Origin: an uncultured Pseudanabaenaceae cyanobacterium
GTDB lineage: Bacteria; Cyanobacteriota; Cyanobacteriia; PCC-9006; JAAUQQ01
Assembly: GCA_938017515.1 (NCBI GenBank)
Contig: CALIJJ010000301.1
Location: forward strand, 1-35,568
Direction of reading: 5' to 3'
Length of the DNA stretch: 35,568 nucleotides
Below are positions 16,789 to 25,204 of this stretch, one piece after another. Under the pieces are notes generated by a model. It was not told the origin of the DNA. It ran no database searches and saw nothing but the letters and a program-made list of their open reading frames with translations. Made by a program: the position numbers and the translations under genes. How positions within the stretch are numbered: the stretch's first letter is position 1; the number at the start of each line of letters is the position of its first letter.

Positions 16789-17154
16789 ATGACTGATCTA
16801 CCTGCCATCACCCTCGAAACGGTTTGGGCCATTCTGAATGATGAATTGGATGATGGGACGACCAATGCACTGGTGTGGCAACTGTTGGGATATCGGCGTT
16901 CCGGAGAGGGCTGGACGGCGGATGATGTGGCGGATGACTGGCGCGAAACCTATCCCGAACCGCCCAATTTTATTGAGAGTCGCCCGGCAACGGTGAAGCT
17001 GACGCGCTCGATTCCCAAGCCCGATAAGCAATTGCTCAAGGAAAAGCTGCAATTCAAGGGCTACAAAGTGGGGGAGCTGGTACCGCGCAAGACCCGCCGC
17101 GCAACGATCGCGAGCTATCTGCTCAGTCATCTGAACCAGAGGGGAGAGCTGTAG
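16789..17154 (+). CDS. DUF1823 family protein
   Basis: A 121-residue soluble protein of a family found in cyanobacteria and plastid-bearing organisms. Recognisable stretches are LETVWAILNDELDDGTTN near the start, DDWRETYPEPPNFIESRPAT in the middle, then KLTRSIPKPDKQLLKEKL and the C-terminal RKTRRATIASYLLSHL. Its function is unknown. The ATG at 16789 matches the family start; the longer frame from 16642 lies in the terminator region. The last 32 bases overlap the end of the convergent kinase-like gene, so the two messages are complementary at their 3' ends. Confidence 0.85.
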   Translation: MTDLPAITLETVWAILNDELDDGTTNALVWQLLGYRRSGEGWTADDVADDWRETYPEPPNFIESRPATVKLTRSIPKPDKQLLKEKLQFKGYKVGELVPRKTRRATIASYLLSHLNQRGEL

Positions 17155-18442
17155 TGTCTGCCGGAGTTGTTGTCTCGATGGCTGATGGTTCTATTTGAGG
17201 CATGGGCAATGTCATGGTGATGCAGGTGCCCTCACCGTCTGTACTGCTGAGGGCGATCGCGCCCCCATGGAGTTCGGCGCAAACCCGGGCGATCGCCAGC
17301 CCTAGGCCTGTTCCCGCCTTGCTTTTGGCCTTTTCCCCACGAAAAAAGGGCTCAAACACCCGAGACTGATCGGCCTCGGCAATCCCCATGCCCTTGTCTT
17401 GGACGGTAAGGCTTGCCTGATTGCCATCGTGGGTGAGGATGAGCCGCACCATCGAGTCGTCCGGTGAATATTTGAGAGCGTTGCCTAAAACAGGGGTGAG
17501 GAGCGATCGCAGTAATTTCGGATCGCCGTGGACAGAAACCGCGTCCGCTAACAGGTCGCAGTGAATGCGGCTGGAGTCTTGTGTCGCATCCGTCAGTCCT
17601 AATCCTTCGACTAAATCGGTGATGAATTGATTCAAATTCAGCACCACAGGCTCAAAGGTCAGGGCGCCAGTTTCGGACTCTCCCACCAGCATGAGCGTTT
17701 CGTTGAGCAGTGACGTCATCACGCCCACGGATGCTTTGATGCGAACCAGGTGGCGTTGGATGCGATCCGGCGTCCAGCGATCGCCATAATGTTCGATCAG
17801 CTCACTCGAAGAAAGAATAGCGGTCAAAGGGGTGCGGTACTCCCGAGACAGAAGAGCGATGAGATTCGCCTGCAGCACTGTATTCGGTGGGTCATCCGTC
17901 TTGCTGCGGTCTTCGGGGGGAACCGTGGCTGGGTCCAAGTCTGCTGCTTCCTTTGCTTCTCCATCGGATGCTGGAGCCGTGGCCTTGGGGCGAGCGGTTT
18001 TTAGCTCAGTCAGTTGCGCCTTGGTTTCGTTGATTTCTTGCTGTTGGCCAGCAATGAGCAGGATGGCGAAATAGGCGAGGGCACCGAGCAGAGGGGCGGT
18101 AAATCCAAAGGAGAAGAGGAAGCGATCGCGGATCAGCTTCACCGCCACCGCAGCACTCTCAGCTTCCAGCGGAAGACGCGTGGTGGCGAAGTGGAACAAA
18201 GCGGCTAATACCAGCGCCCAGACGAGGGCACCGGCACCGCTGGAAATGAGCCAAAGCCGCAGCCGCAGCCGGGCGGATTGCTTGGCTTGACTGACAGTAG
18301 ATTGATTCACCGATCGGCGGGGCGTTGGATTGGACGCTGTACTGACCGGGTTCTGAGATGGCTTGTTTGCGAACACGAATGCGAGCCCCGATATTACCCA
18401 CGAATAGGAATCCTGGAATTGGACTCTCTGCCAATAGAGCAC
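17123..18442 (-). CDS. Histidine-kinase-like membrane protein lacking the phosphoacceptor His
   Basis: A protein of up to 439 residues with the plan of a sensor kinase: two membrane helices (about 64-85 and 112-131) with a short outside loop, a linker rich in Ala, Pro and Asp, a HisKA-like dimerisation region (about 190-255) and a HATPase_c domain (about 300-415). The H box reads LLSREYRTPLTAI, with Arg200 where His is expected (codon CGG at 17845-17843). The ATP site seems whole: N box VLGNALKYSP, G1 DKGMGI, F box FEPFFRG, G2 GTGLGLAI. It therefore probably cannot autophosphorylate and may act as a pseudokinase or partner of another kinase. The GTG at 18442 is uncertain; a start further in is possible. 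Confidence 0.85.
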   Translation of the reverse strand: MLYWQRVQFQDSYSWVISGLAFVFANKPSQNPVSTASNPTPRRSVNQSTVSQAKQSARLRLRLWLISSGAGALVWALVLAALFHFATTRLPLEAESAAVAVKLIRDRFLFSFGFTAPLLGALAYFAILLIAGQQQEINETKAQLTELKTARPKATAPASDGEAKEAADLDPATVPPEDRSKTDDPPNTVLQANLIALLSREYRTPLTAILSSSELIEHYGDRWTPDRIQRHLVRIKASVGVMTSLLNETLMLVGESETGALTFEPVVLNLNQFITDLVEGLGLTDATQDSSRIHCDLLADAVSVHGDPKLLRSLLTPVLGNALKYSPDDSMVRLILTHDGNQASLTVQDKGMGIAEADQSRVFEPFFRGEKAKSKAGTGLGLAIARVCAELHGGAIALSSTDGEGTCITMTLPMPQIEPSAIETTTPADTTALPSGSDD

Positions 18443-18735
18443 CCGCAGAAAACTGCTTTATGCTCCCTTCGTTGAAAATTGAGCCGTACCCGTACAAATT
18501 TGGTCCGCACCAACGTTTCTGTGCCTAGGTTTTCCGTCTCGAAATCTCTCTATGGAGATTTGGCCCATGACAGTATACGGGGCAATTGGACACTGCTCTC
18601 TGTTGGAAGAAAAATCCTTATTTTGATCATAATTTCACAGCTCGACCGGGGATACCGAGGCAACGCATTAGAATGGTGTAGGGATTCCAGCAATTTCCCC
18701 CGCCCTCACCTTTCGATTCCAGGACCGTTTGAGCT

Positions 18736-20094
18736 ATGCCGCTGCCTATTGTTGCTATTGTCGGTCGCCCCAATGTGGGCAAGTCCACCCTGGTGAATCG
18801 TATGGCTGGAGGACGGGATGCGATTGTGCATGATGAGCCCGGTGTGACGCGCGATCGCACCTACCAGACGGCATTTTGGGGCGATCGTGATTTTCAAGTT
18901 GTGGATACCGGTGGCCTTGTCTTTGCCGATGACACAGAATTTTTACCGCTCATTCGGGAGCAGGCCATGCTCGCCATGGCGGAAGCGAGCGTCGCAATTA
19001 TGGTGGTGGATGGCCAGGCTGGGCTGACCGCTGCCGATGAAAGCATCGCGGAATGGCTGCGGCAACAGTCAGTGCCAGTCCTGCTGGCGGTGAATAAATG
19101 TGAGTCCGTGGGGATGGGCGCAGCCCAGGCCGGAGAGTTTTGGGCCCTGGGGATTGGTGAGCCCATGCCCGTTTCCAGTGTTCACGGCAGCGGAACCGGT
19201 GATCTATTAGATAAAGTCATCGAGCATTTCCCGTCGAAGGACAAAGACGAAGACGATACCATGGCGAATATTGCCATCATCGGTCGTCCCAACGTGGGGA
19301 AATCGAGCTTGCTCAATGCCTTTGTGGGTGAGGGGCGAGCGATTGTGAGTCCCATTGCGGGTACCACGCGGGACGCCATCGATAGTTTGGTCCAGCGAGA
19401 TGGCAAAAACTATCGCTTGATTGATACGGCGGGGATTCGCCGCAAGCGCAGCATTGACTATGGTCCGGAATTCTTCGGCATCAATCGCGCCTTTAAGGCC
19501 ATTCGGCGGGCGGACGTGGTGCTGCTGGTGATTGATGCCCTCGATGGCGTCACCGACCAGGACCAAAAATTGGCCGGTCGCATTGAAGATGATGGCCGCG
19601 CCTGCATCATCGTGGTCAATAAGTGGGATGCGGTGGATAAGGATTCTGGCACCATTTATGAGGTGGAGAAGGAGCTGCGATCGCGTCTCTATTTCCTCGA
19701 CTGGGCTCCGATGATCTTTATTAGTGCCAAAACCGGTCAGCGGGTCGAAAAGATTTTAAGCCTGGTGGACATTGCTGTGGAACAGCACCAGCGTCGCGTC
19801 ACCACGTCGGTCATCAATGAAGTCATCGAAGAAGCCGTGGGCTGGAAGTCACCGCCGAGTAATCGCCAGGGAAAGCAGGGCAAGATCTACTACGGAACCC
19901 AGGTTTCGAGCCAGCCACCGACGATTGCGCTCTTTGTGAATGAGCCTAAGTACTTTGGTCAAGGTTACCGACGCTATATTGAACGGCAATTTCGTGAGGG
20001 ACTTGGCTTTAACGGCACCCCCCTGCGGTTGATCTGGCGAGGCAAACGTCAGCGTGAAGCAGAGCGGACGCTCAATCGAGCCACCCGGGTCTAA
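18736..20094 (+). CDS. der: Ribosome assembly GTPase Der (EngA)
   Basis: A 452-residue protein with two tandem GTPase domains and a C-terminal KH-like domain, needed for 50S subunit maturation. Domain 1 has GRPNVGKST (about 9-17), DTGG and NKCE; domain 2 (from about 176) has [13 protein letters not shown] and NKWD. The end (about 355-440) forms the KH-like domain, with [16 protein letters not shown]. Length and order are normal for the family. It is the first gene of a plus-strand series followed by ecfT, pipY, sepF and proC, an arrangement often seen in cyanobacteria. Confidence 0.96.
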   Translation: MPLPIVAIVGRPNVGKSTLVNRMAGGRDAIVHDEPGVTRDRTYQTAFWGDRDFQVVDTGGLVFADDTEFLPLIREQAMLAMAEASVAIMVVDGQAGLTAADESIAEWLRQQSVPVLLAVNKCESVGMGAAQAGEFWALGIGEPMPVSSVHGSGTGDLLDKVIEHFPSKDKDEDDTMANIAIIGRPNVGKSSLLNAFVGEGRAIVSPIAGTTRDAIDSLVQRDGKNYRLIDTAGIRRKRSIDYGPEFFGINRAFKAIRRADVVLLVIDALDGVTDQDQKLAGRIEDDGRACIIVVNKWDAVDKDSGTIYEVEKELRSRLYFLDWAPMIFISAKTGQRVEKILSLVDIAVEQHQRRVTTSVINEVIEEAVGWKSPPSNRQGKQGKIYYGTQVSSQPPTIALFVNEPKYFGQGYRRYIERQFREGLGFNGTPLRLIWRGKRQREAERTLNRATRV

Positions 20095-20204
20095 CACCAT
20101 TTGCCATGGCCCGATTCAGGGCAAATCGATATTACGCTCCCTCACCATCACTTTCTCTCAACATCACGTTCCCTCAACTCTGGATCATCATCTATTGCCT
20201 AGAA

Positions 20205-20225
20205 GGGCATCGCACTGCGATGCCC
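20205..20225. other. Perfect 9-base-pair hairpin between der and ecfT
   Basis: GGGCATCGC and GCGATGCCC pair around ACT. No T run follows on either strand, so it is unlikely to be an intrinsic terminator. It lies 52 bases before the ecfT start and may stabilise or process the message. Just upstream (about 20138-20182) three degenerate pyrimidine-rich units of 15-16 bases (CCCTCACCATCA-like) can be seen. Confidence 0.6.
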
Positions 20226-20276
20226 CTATCTATGGAAATTTGTAGCGCCTCGAACTGATCAACGTTTTGCCCTTCT

Positions 20277-21323
20277 ATGGACATCCTGCGTTCCCTGCCC
20301 CTGGGTCTTTATCTGGAACAACCCATCACCTGGCTCCATCGCTTGGACCCTCGGGTCAAACTGTTTTGGCTGATGGGCTTTTTGCTGACGCCGGTCCTGG
20401 CCAGCGATATTTGGCGTATTGCCCTCGTGATTGCCCTCATCCTGCTCACCATCGTGGCGCGCATCCCGCTGCGGGTGTGGAAGCAGCAGTTGGGCTGGCT
20501 CAGCACGCTCTGTCTGCTGATTTTTGTCATGACTGCCATCACCCCCGATGGACTGCTCGCCAATCACACGGCCCATCGTCCGGCAGATAGCTTGACCCTA
20601 GAAGGCCCTAAAACGCCGTTGGCTTTGTTGGAAAAGGATGAGCGGATCCAGCGAATTAAAGCCGATAAAGCAGAGGCTGCTGAGGCGAAAAAAACGCAAA
20701 AAGAAATCGAAACGGCTCAGGGAGCATCGCAATCAAGTGGAATTTTGACGCGTTTAGGATTTCCCGGCTCCAGTTCTAGCCCTTACCGTTACATCCTCTT
20801 CAGCCATTGGTTTGTGACGGTCTCCCAGCGATCGCTCGACCTTGCCATTCGGGTCAGCACGCTGATCTTCACCTTGATCTACAGCACCAACCTCTATTTG
20901 CTCACCACCGCCCCCGAGGAGATTACGGCGGGGCTAGAGGATCTGATGTTGCCCCTGCGCTGGATCGGCGTGCCGGTTACCGAGATGGCCCTCACCCTGA
21001 CGCTTTCCCTGCGCTACATTCCCCTGGTCCTTGAAGAGATCCAAAATCTGGGGCGCTCCATTTGGACCCGGGCGATTAACTGGAAAGAATTGGGAATGCG
21101 TCGGGGACTGCGGGTCTGGCTGATCGTGGCGGAGCGACTCTTGGATAATTTGCTCTTGCGGGCCTCCCAGGCGGCTAATGCCATGCAGGTTCGTGGCTTC
21201 ACCGGTCCCAATCGCCATCGGGTTCAGTGGCACGATCTACGGCTCAAGCGTCGTGATTGGGTGGCGATCGCGAGCCTGATTTTGTTTTTTGGATTGCGTA
21301 TTCGGATCGGCGGTGAGCTTTAG
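20277..21323 (+). CDS. ecfT: Energy-coupling factor transporter transmembrane protein EcfT (CbiQ family)
   Basis: The 348-residue membrane subunit that links a substrate-binding S protein to paired ATPases in ECF vitamin or metal importers. It starts with the family-typical LEQPITWLHRLDPRVKL, has hydrophobic helices (about 28-62, 72-90, 175-212, 335-345) and two coupling regions: SLRYIPLVLEEIQN (244-257) and LRASQAANAMQVRGF (294-308), the latter with the conserved A-M-x-x-R-G-F. Between helices, residues 91-170 form an inserted, charged and helix-prone segment rich in Lys, Ala and Glu, making the protein longer than the usual 250-270. No EcfA or S component is in the window. Confidence 0.88.
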   Translation: MDILRSLPLGLYLEQPITWLHRLDPRVKLFWLMGFLLTPVLASDIWRIALVIALILLTIVARIPLRVWKQQLGWLSTLCLLIFVMTAITPDGLLANHTAHRPADSLTLEGPKTPLALLEKDERIQRIKADKAEAAEAKKTQKEIETAQGASQSSGILTRLGFPGSSSSPYRYILFSHWFVTVSQRSLDLAIRVSTLIFTLIYSTNLYLLTTAPEEITAGLEDLMLPLRWIGVPVTEMALTLTLSLRYIPLVLEEIQNLGRSIWTRAINWKELGMRRGLRVWLIVAERLLDNLLLRASQAANAMQVRGFTGPNRHRVQWHDLRLKRRDWVAIASLILFFGLRIRIGGEL

Positions 21324-21445
21324 GACACTCCCATGCCGCTTGAATTACCCGATTAGATTTAATAATTGCAACGTTATATTTCTTGCCTGTAAGTTCTCAG
21401 GCGTTTTGTAAGATAGGACTGTTCATCTCGGACCCTTCAACAATC

Positions 21446-22183
21446 GTGCCCCCATCTTCAGATTTATCCCTGCGCGATGCGCCTGAAAGCTTGCCTGAGG
21501 ACGAGCGAGCCGCGATCGCCGCACGCATTGTGGAGATCCGCCAAGCCCTGCCCGAAACCGTTCGCTTGGTGGGTGTGACGAAGACAAAGAGTGCTGCCCA
21601 TGTCCGCGCTGCTTACGAGGCTGGGCTGCGAGATTTTGGTGAAAATCGCCTTCAAGAGGCACTGGATAAGCAGGCTCAACTCCAGGACCTGCAAGGGGTG
21701 AACTGGCATTTTCTCGGCCAGCTCCAGAGCAATAAGGTGCGCAAGGCCGTCCAGCAATTCGACTGGATTCACTCCATCGATAGCCTCAAGCTGGCCCAAC
21801 GAGTCGATCGCATCGCTGCGGAGTTAAAACGTTCCCCCCAGGTCTGCCTGCAAGTGAAACTCAGGCCCGATCCGAACAAGGCGGGATGGTCTGCCCAAGA
21901 GCTGCTTAGTCAATTGCCACAGTTGGCTAGGTATAATCAGTTACGAATTTCTGGGGTTATGGTGATTCCTCCCTTCGGCATTGAATCCGCGGAAACCCTT
22001 AGAATCTTTGGAGAAGCAAGCATTTTGGCGGATAAGATTCGCAATGAAGCAAAACGACAGGTATGGTCTAATATGTCTATGGACCAACTGTCAATGGGGA
22101 TGTCTGGGGACTATCAACTAGCAGTTCAAGCTGGTTCTACGATTGTGAGGTTGGGTCGAACCATCTTCGGGATGAGGGGTTAG
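21446..22183 (+). CDS. pipY: PLP homeostasis protein PipY (YggS/PROSC family)
   Basis: A 245-residue pyridoxal-phosphate-binding protein of the alanine-racemase-like barrel fold, without known catalysis, that keeps free PLP and amino-acid balance. The PLP lysine lies in LVGVTKTKSA. Other signatures are GENRLQEALDK, HFLGQLQSNKVRK, IHSIDSLKLA, LSMGMSGDY and the phosphate-binding GSTIVRLGRTIFG. The GTG at 21446 gives a length near the family norm; a TTG at 21383 would add 21 residues. In many cyanobacteria pipX directly precedes this gene; here ecfT does, with only about 120 bases between, so pipX is absent from this locus. sepF follows after 447 bases. Confidence 0.92.
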   Translation: MPPSSDLSLRDAPESLPEDERAAIAARIVEIRQALPETVRLVGVTKTKSAAHVRAAYEAGLRDFGENRLQEALDKQAQLQDLQGVNWHFLGQLQSNKVRKAVQQFDWIHSIDSLKLAQRVDRIAAELKRSPQVCLQVKLRPDPNKAGWSAQELLSQLPQLARYNQLRISGVMVIPPFGIESAETLRIFGEASILADKIRNEAKRQVWSNMSMDQLSMGMSGDYQLAVQAGSTIVRLGRTIFGMRG

Positions 22184-22630
22184 TTACCTTCTTGTCGTCT
22201 ATTTGGGGCGTGGATAGCATAAGCACACACCTGGACGAACAAGCTCCCACAGATTTTTGTTCCTCCCCCTTTCATCAACACCAGTCCGACCTACACCAAC
22301 AGTCCCCTCGTTGCGTTTCCAATCCAATCTTCGATGGGGTGCCTGGTCATGCCCTTATATAGGGACGATCAGCTCGATGCAAACAAGCTAGGCAAAAGGC
22401 TAATGATTTTCAGAAATTTGGGGTAATTTGCCCCAGAAACTAAGACGAGGTGTTACCCTCTTTCGTGAAGTTTCATTAAAGATACTTCCCAGGTAGAAAG
22501 ATTAGGTGCATCTTTAGCTGCAAGTCTTGTCCCTGCCAGCTGTGGTGATGGTCCCAACCTGATGCAGGTTTCGTTAATGCATCGCTTTGAGTGTCTAAAG
22601 CATTTACTGAGTTTTACTGGAGTGTGAACC
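22184..22630. other. 447-base region upstream of sepF
   Basis: No credible gene. The region lies between pipY and sepF, which read the same way, and probably holds a sepF promoter and a long leader. GGGG-TAATTTG-CCCC (22420-22434) forms a short inverted repeat. GGAG at about 22619-22622 serves as ribosome binding site for the GTG of sepF. No riboswitch or RNA gene was recognised. Confidence 0.5.
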
Positions 22631-23218
22631 GTGTCAATTTTCAATAAGCTGCGCGACTTTGTCGGAATGAATGAGGGAATGGAGTACGACTACGAGTACG
22701 ACGAGATGGATGGTGAGGAGTATCAGAACCTCTATCAAGAAGAGAATCCTCCTGCTCCCGTTGTTCAAGAAGAAGCCCCCCGTCGTCGTACTACCACTCG
22801 CGAGCGTTCTAGCGTTATGACCACCACCTCCCTCGCTTCCGCTGGCGTCAGCAACGTGATTGGCATGCCCGGTGCGATCAATGGCCTTTCTGAGGTTGTT
22901 GTCATGGAGCCCCGTTCCTTTGAAGAAATGCCCCAGGCGATTCAGGCCATGCGTGAGCGCAAGTCTGTCGTCCTGAATCTGACCATGATGGACCCCGACC
23001 AAGCTCAACGTGCTGTTGACTTCGTTGCCGGTGGTACCTACGCCATTGACGGTCATCAAGAGCGTGTTGGTGAGAGCATCTTCCTCTTCACGCCTAACTG
23101 TGTTCAGGTTGTGACTCAGCAAGAAGGTGCTGATGGTGCACCCGTTGCGACCCCCGCTCCTCAGCCCGCATCGGCAGCCCCTGCTTGGGCCAATGAGCAG
23201 ATGCCCCTCGCTCAATAA
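22631..23218 (+). CDS. sepF: Cell division protein SepF (Cdv2)
   Basis: A 195-residue FtsZ-binding protein that tethers the Z ring to the membrane. The amphipathic N-terminal helix [13 protein letters not shown] is present, then an acidic Tyr/Glu-rich linker (17-45), a basic Arg/Thr patch (50-60), and the SepF core (about 88-165) with [45 protein letters not shown] and [11 protein letters not shown]. An Ala/Pro tail follows. The start is GTG, supported by GGAG upstream. The gene order pipY-sepF-proC parallels the yggS-sepF order of Gram-positive division clusters. Codon use looks strong and regular, suggesting good expression. Confidence 0.95.
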   Translation: MSIFNKLRDFVGMNEGMEYDYEYDEMDGEEYQNLYQEENPPAPVVQEEAPRRRTTTRERSSVMTTTSLASAGVSNVIGMPGAINGLSEVVVMEPRSFEEMPQAIQAMRERKSVVLNLTMMDPDQAQRAVDFVAGGTYAIDGHQERVGESIFLFTPNCVQVVTQQEGADGAPVATPAPQPASAAPAWANEQMPLAQ

Positions 23219-23328
23219 GAACTCGCTTCAGTAACTCTCGGAACTCTCATTGTTTAGATTCAGAGCGTTTGCATTGCGATTCTCGTTAGAGCTTCGAATT
23301 TTCGAGTGACCGTTACATCAGAGCTTTG

Positions 23329-23363
23329 AAGGCAGGTTGGGTTTATCCCACCTGCCTTTTTTT
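23329..23363 (+). terminator. Intrinsic terminator after sepF
   Basis: AAGGCAGGTTGGG pairs with CCCACCTGCCTT across a TTTAT loop, with one bulged or mismatched base, and is followed by seven T. It ends the sepF message about 110 bases past the stop and 77 bases before proC, implying that proC has its own promoter or depends on read-through. Confidence 0.92.
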
Positions 23364-23439
23364 GCGTCTTAATCGGTCTTTTTTGTTGGTTTAATGGCAG
23401 GGGTGAATCATTCTTTGAAAAACGCGAGGCAAGGGCGGC

Positions 23440-24246
23440 ATGGCGGCAAAGCTTGGGTTGATTGGTGGTGGGGTCATGGGGACTGCAATTTTGTCGCGGC
23501 TGCTGGCTCGTCAGGTGTATCAACCCAGTGAGGTCTTGGTGAGTGAGCTACGGCCTGAGCGGCGGGCAGAGTTGGAGTCGGCGTACGGTGTGAAGACGAC
23601 GGATGACACGGTGCTGGCGGCGACAGCGGAGGTCGTTTTGCTAGCGATTAAGCCTCAGATTTTTGCCATTGTGGCTAAGCAGCTCGCCCGTCAGGCGGGT
23701 CAGTGTCCAGAGCAGATTGTGCTGTCGATTTTGGCCGGTACGCCGTTGAGTACGTTGGAATCAGGCTTCCCTGAGCAGCCTGTGGTGCGTGCCATGCCGA
23801 ATACGCCTGCGACGGTTGGGGCGGGGTGTACGGCGATCGCCCCCAATGCTCTAGTCAAGCCTGAGCAACTGGAACAAGCCCGCACGATTTTTGCTGCCAT
23901 TGGTGATGTTGTGCAGGTGCCAGAGTCGATGATGGATGCGGTGACGGGGCTATCGGGGTCTGGGCCAGCCTATGTGGCGTTGATGGTGGAGGCTCTGTCG
24001 GATGGCGGAGTCCGAGTGGGGTTGCCAAGGGCGATCGCGCAGCAGCTCGCCCTGCAGACGGTACGGGGGACTGCGGAGCTATTGGCCCAAACCGGACAGC
24101 ACCCCGCAGTATTGAAAGATCAGGTGACGAGTCCGGGGGGAACGACGATTGCAGGAGTCTCGGCGTTGGAGGCGAATGGGTTTCGGTCGGCGTTGATTGA
24201 GGCGGTGAAGGCCGCGACGATGCGATCGCAAGAATTAGGCCAGTAG
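23440..24246 (+). CDS. proC: Pyrroline-5-carboxylate reductase
   Basis: The 268-residue enzyme of the last step of proline synthesis, reducing pyrroline-5-carboxylate with NAD(P)H. The Rossmann motif GLIGGGVMGTAI is at 6-17, the conserved VVRAMPNTPATVGAG lies near 110-124, and the signature GLSGSGPAYVALMVEAL and SPGGTTIAGVSALE mark the dimerisation domain. Length is normal. The stop codon sits in a perfect 14-base tandem duplication. A strong bidirectional terminator follows. Confidence 0.95.
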   Translation: MAAKLGLIGGGVMGTAILSRLLARQVYQPSEVLVSELRPERRAELESAYGVKTTDDTVLAATAEVVLLAIKPQIFAIVAKQLARQAGQCPEQIVLSILAGTPLSTLESGFPEQPVVRAMPNTPATVGAGCTAIAPNALVKPEQLEQARTIFAAIGDVVQVPESMMDAVTGLSGSGPAYVALMVEALSDGGVRVGLPRAIAQQLALQTVRGTAELLAQTGQHPAVLKDQVTSPGGTTIAGVSALEANGFRSALIEAVKAATMRSQELGQ

Positions 24247-24258
24247 AATTAGGCCAGT
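24231..24258. repeat. Perfect 14-base tandem duplication across the proC stop
   Basis: AGAATTAGGCCAGT occurs twice with no gap (24231-24244 and 24245-24258). The first copy encodes the last residues of ProC and the first base of the stop codon; the second is untranslated. The perfect identity suggests a recent slippage or duplication event. Confidence 0.9.
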
Positions 24259-24349
24259 AAGAACCTGTTTCTACGTTGCAAAACGCATCAACCTGTAATG
24301 ACTAATCTGTGATGATTTAGATGTGATGGAATGACCGAATTCTGAATCC

Positions 24350-24389
24350 AAAAAAGCGGGTTTCATCAGACGATGAAACCCGCTTTTTT
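24350..24389. terminator. Bidirectional terminator between proC and plsY
   Basis: AAAAAGCGGGTTTCATC pairs with GATGAAACCCGCTTTTTT around a short loop. The A run on one side and T run on the other allow termination in both directions, serving proC on the plus strand and plsY on the minus strand. Confidence 0.93.
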
Positions 24390-24438
24390 CTTGAAATCAA
24401 TCAGGGAAAGGTCGTGCAATCAATCGACCCTGAGCAAC

Positions 24439-25083
24439 CTAGGAAGAAGCTGCGGATTGACCAATCTTAGGCTCAGTTCCAGCCATTAATCGCTCAATAT
24501 TGCTCCGGTGTCGTAAGGTCACAAACCCCGCACCGACCAAACCAAAAATCAAATAGGGGACTGCGGCTCCTATCCAAAACAGCGCGATTGCCATCACCCC
24601 CGCTGCCACAATTGATGACAGTGAAACGATGCGTGAAATTCCGATCACGATTCCAAAGGATGCCAATGCTGCTACCGCCACCGGCCACTGCATCGCGAAT
24701 AAAACACCCAACCCCGTCGCCACAGACTTACCCCCTCGGAAGCCCAGCCAAACGGGACGACTGTGACCCAAAATTGCGCCCAACGCGCCCAATGCTGCCA
24801 TCCAATCAACGGAGAGCAACGGCAAAGCTGACTCAAAGTCAGGCCATAGCGTTCGCATCAGCAAAACCGATGCCACGCCCTTGGCGACATCCACGGCAAA
24901 CACGAGCAACGCCGGAACTTTGCCCAACGTTCGCAACACATTGGTCGCTCCCGTTGAGCCCGAACCATGCTCTCGAATATCAAATTTGCCAATCCAACGT
25001 CCCACTAAATATCCGGTGGGAAAAGAGCCCAGAAGATAAGACAGCAACAACAAGCCAAGGGCCGCAGCGATCGCAATCAGCAT
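24439..25083 (-). CDS. plsY: Glycerol-3-phosphate acyltransferase PlsY
   Basis: A 214-residue inner-membrane enzyme that acylates glycerol-3-phosphate with acyl-phosphate to give lysophosphatidic acid, the first step of phospholipid and glycolipid synthesis. Motif 1 is SYLLGSFPTGY, motif 2 is GSGSTGATNVLRTLGK, motif 3 is GFRGGKSVATGLGVL. About five hydrophobic helices are visible. The ATG at 25083 is chosen; a TTG at 25101 would add six residues. It follows the DUF3086 gene after 121 bases, and mlaE and DUF3119 lie further upstream on the same strand, suggesting a lipid-related group. Confidence 0.95.
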   Translation of the reverse strand: MLIAIAAALGLLLLSYLLGSFPTGYLVGRWIGKFDIREHGSGSTGATNVLRTLGKVPALLVFAVDVAKGVASVLLMRTLWPDFESALPLLSVDWMAALGALGAILGHSRPVWLGFRGGKSVATGLGVLFAMQWPVAVAALASFGIVIGISRIVSLSSIVAAGVMAIALFWIGAAVPYLIFGLVGAGFVTLRHRSNIERLMAGTEPKIGQSAASS

Positions 25084-25204
25084 AGGTGGTGCAGGATTCA
25101 AGAAGAATGAAACGAGATCATCATGCCACGCGACGAGAAATCCCAGAAAGATTTCACTTAAAAAGATCTGATGTTCGCGTCAATATTTCAGGGGCTGCAA
25201 TGCG

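Noticed and set aside
20205..20225. Terminator after der
   Set aside because: The hairpin is perfect but has no T run on either strand.
22184..22630. Riboswitch or small RNA before sepF
   Set aside because: No known riboswitch core or strong stem could be identified by eye; only a short inverted repeat.
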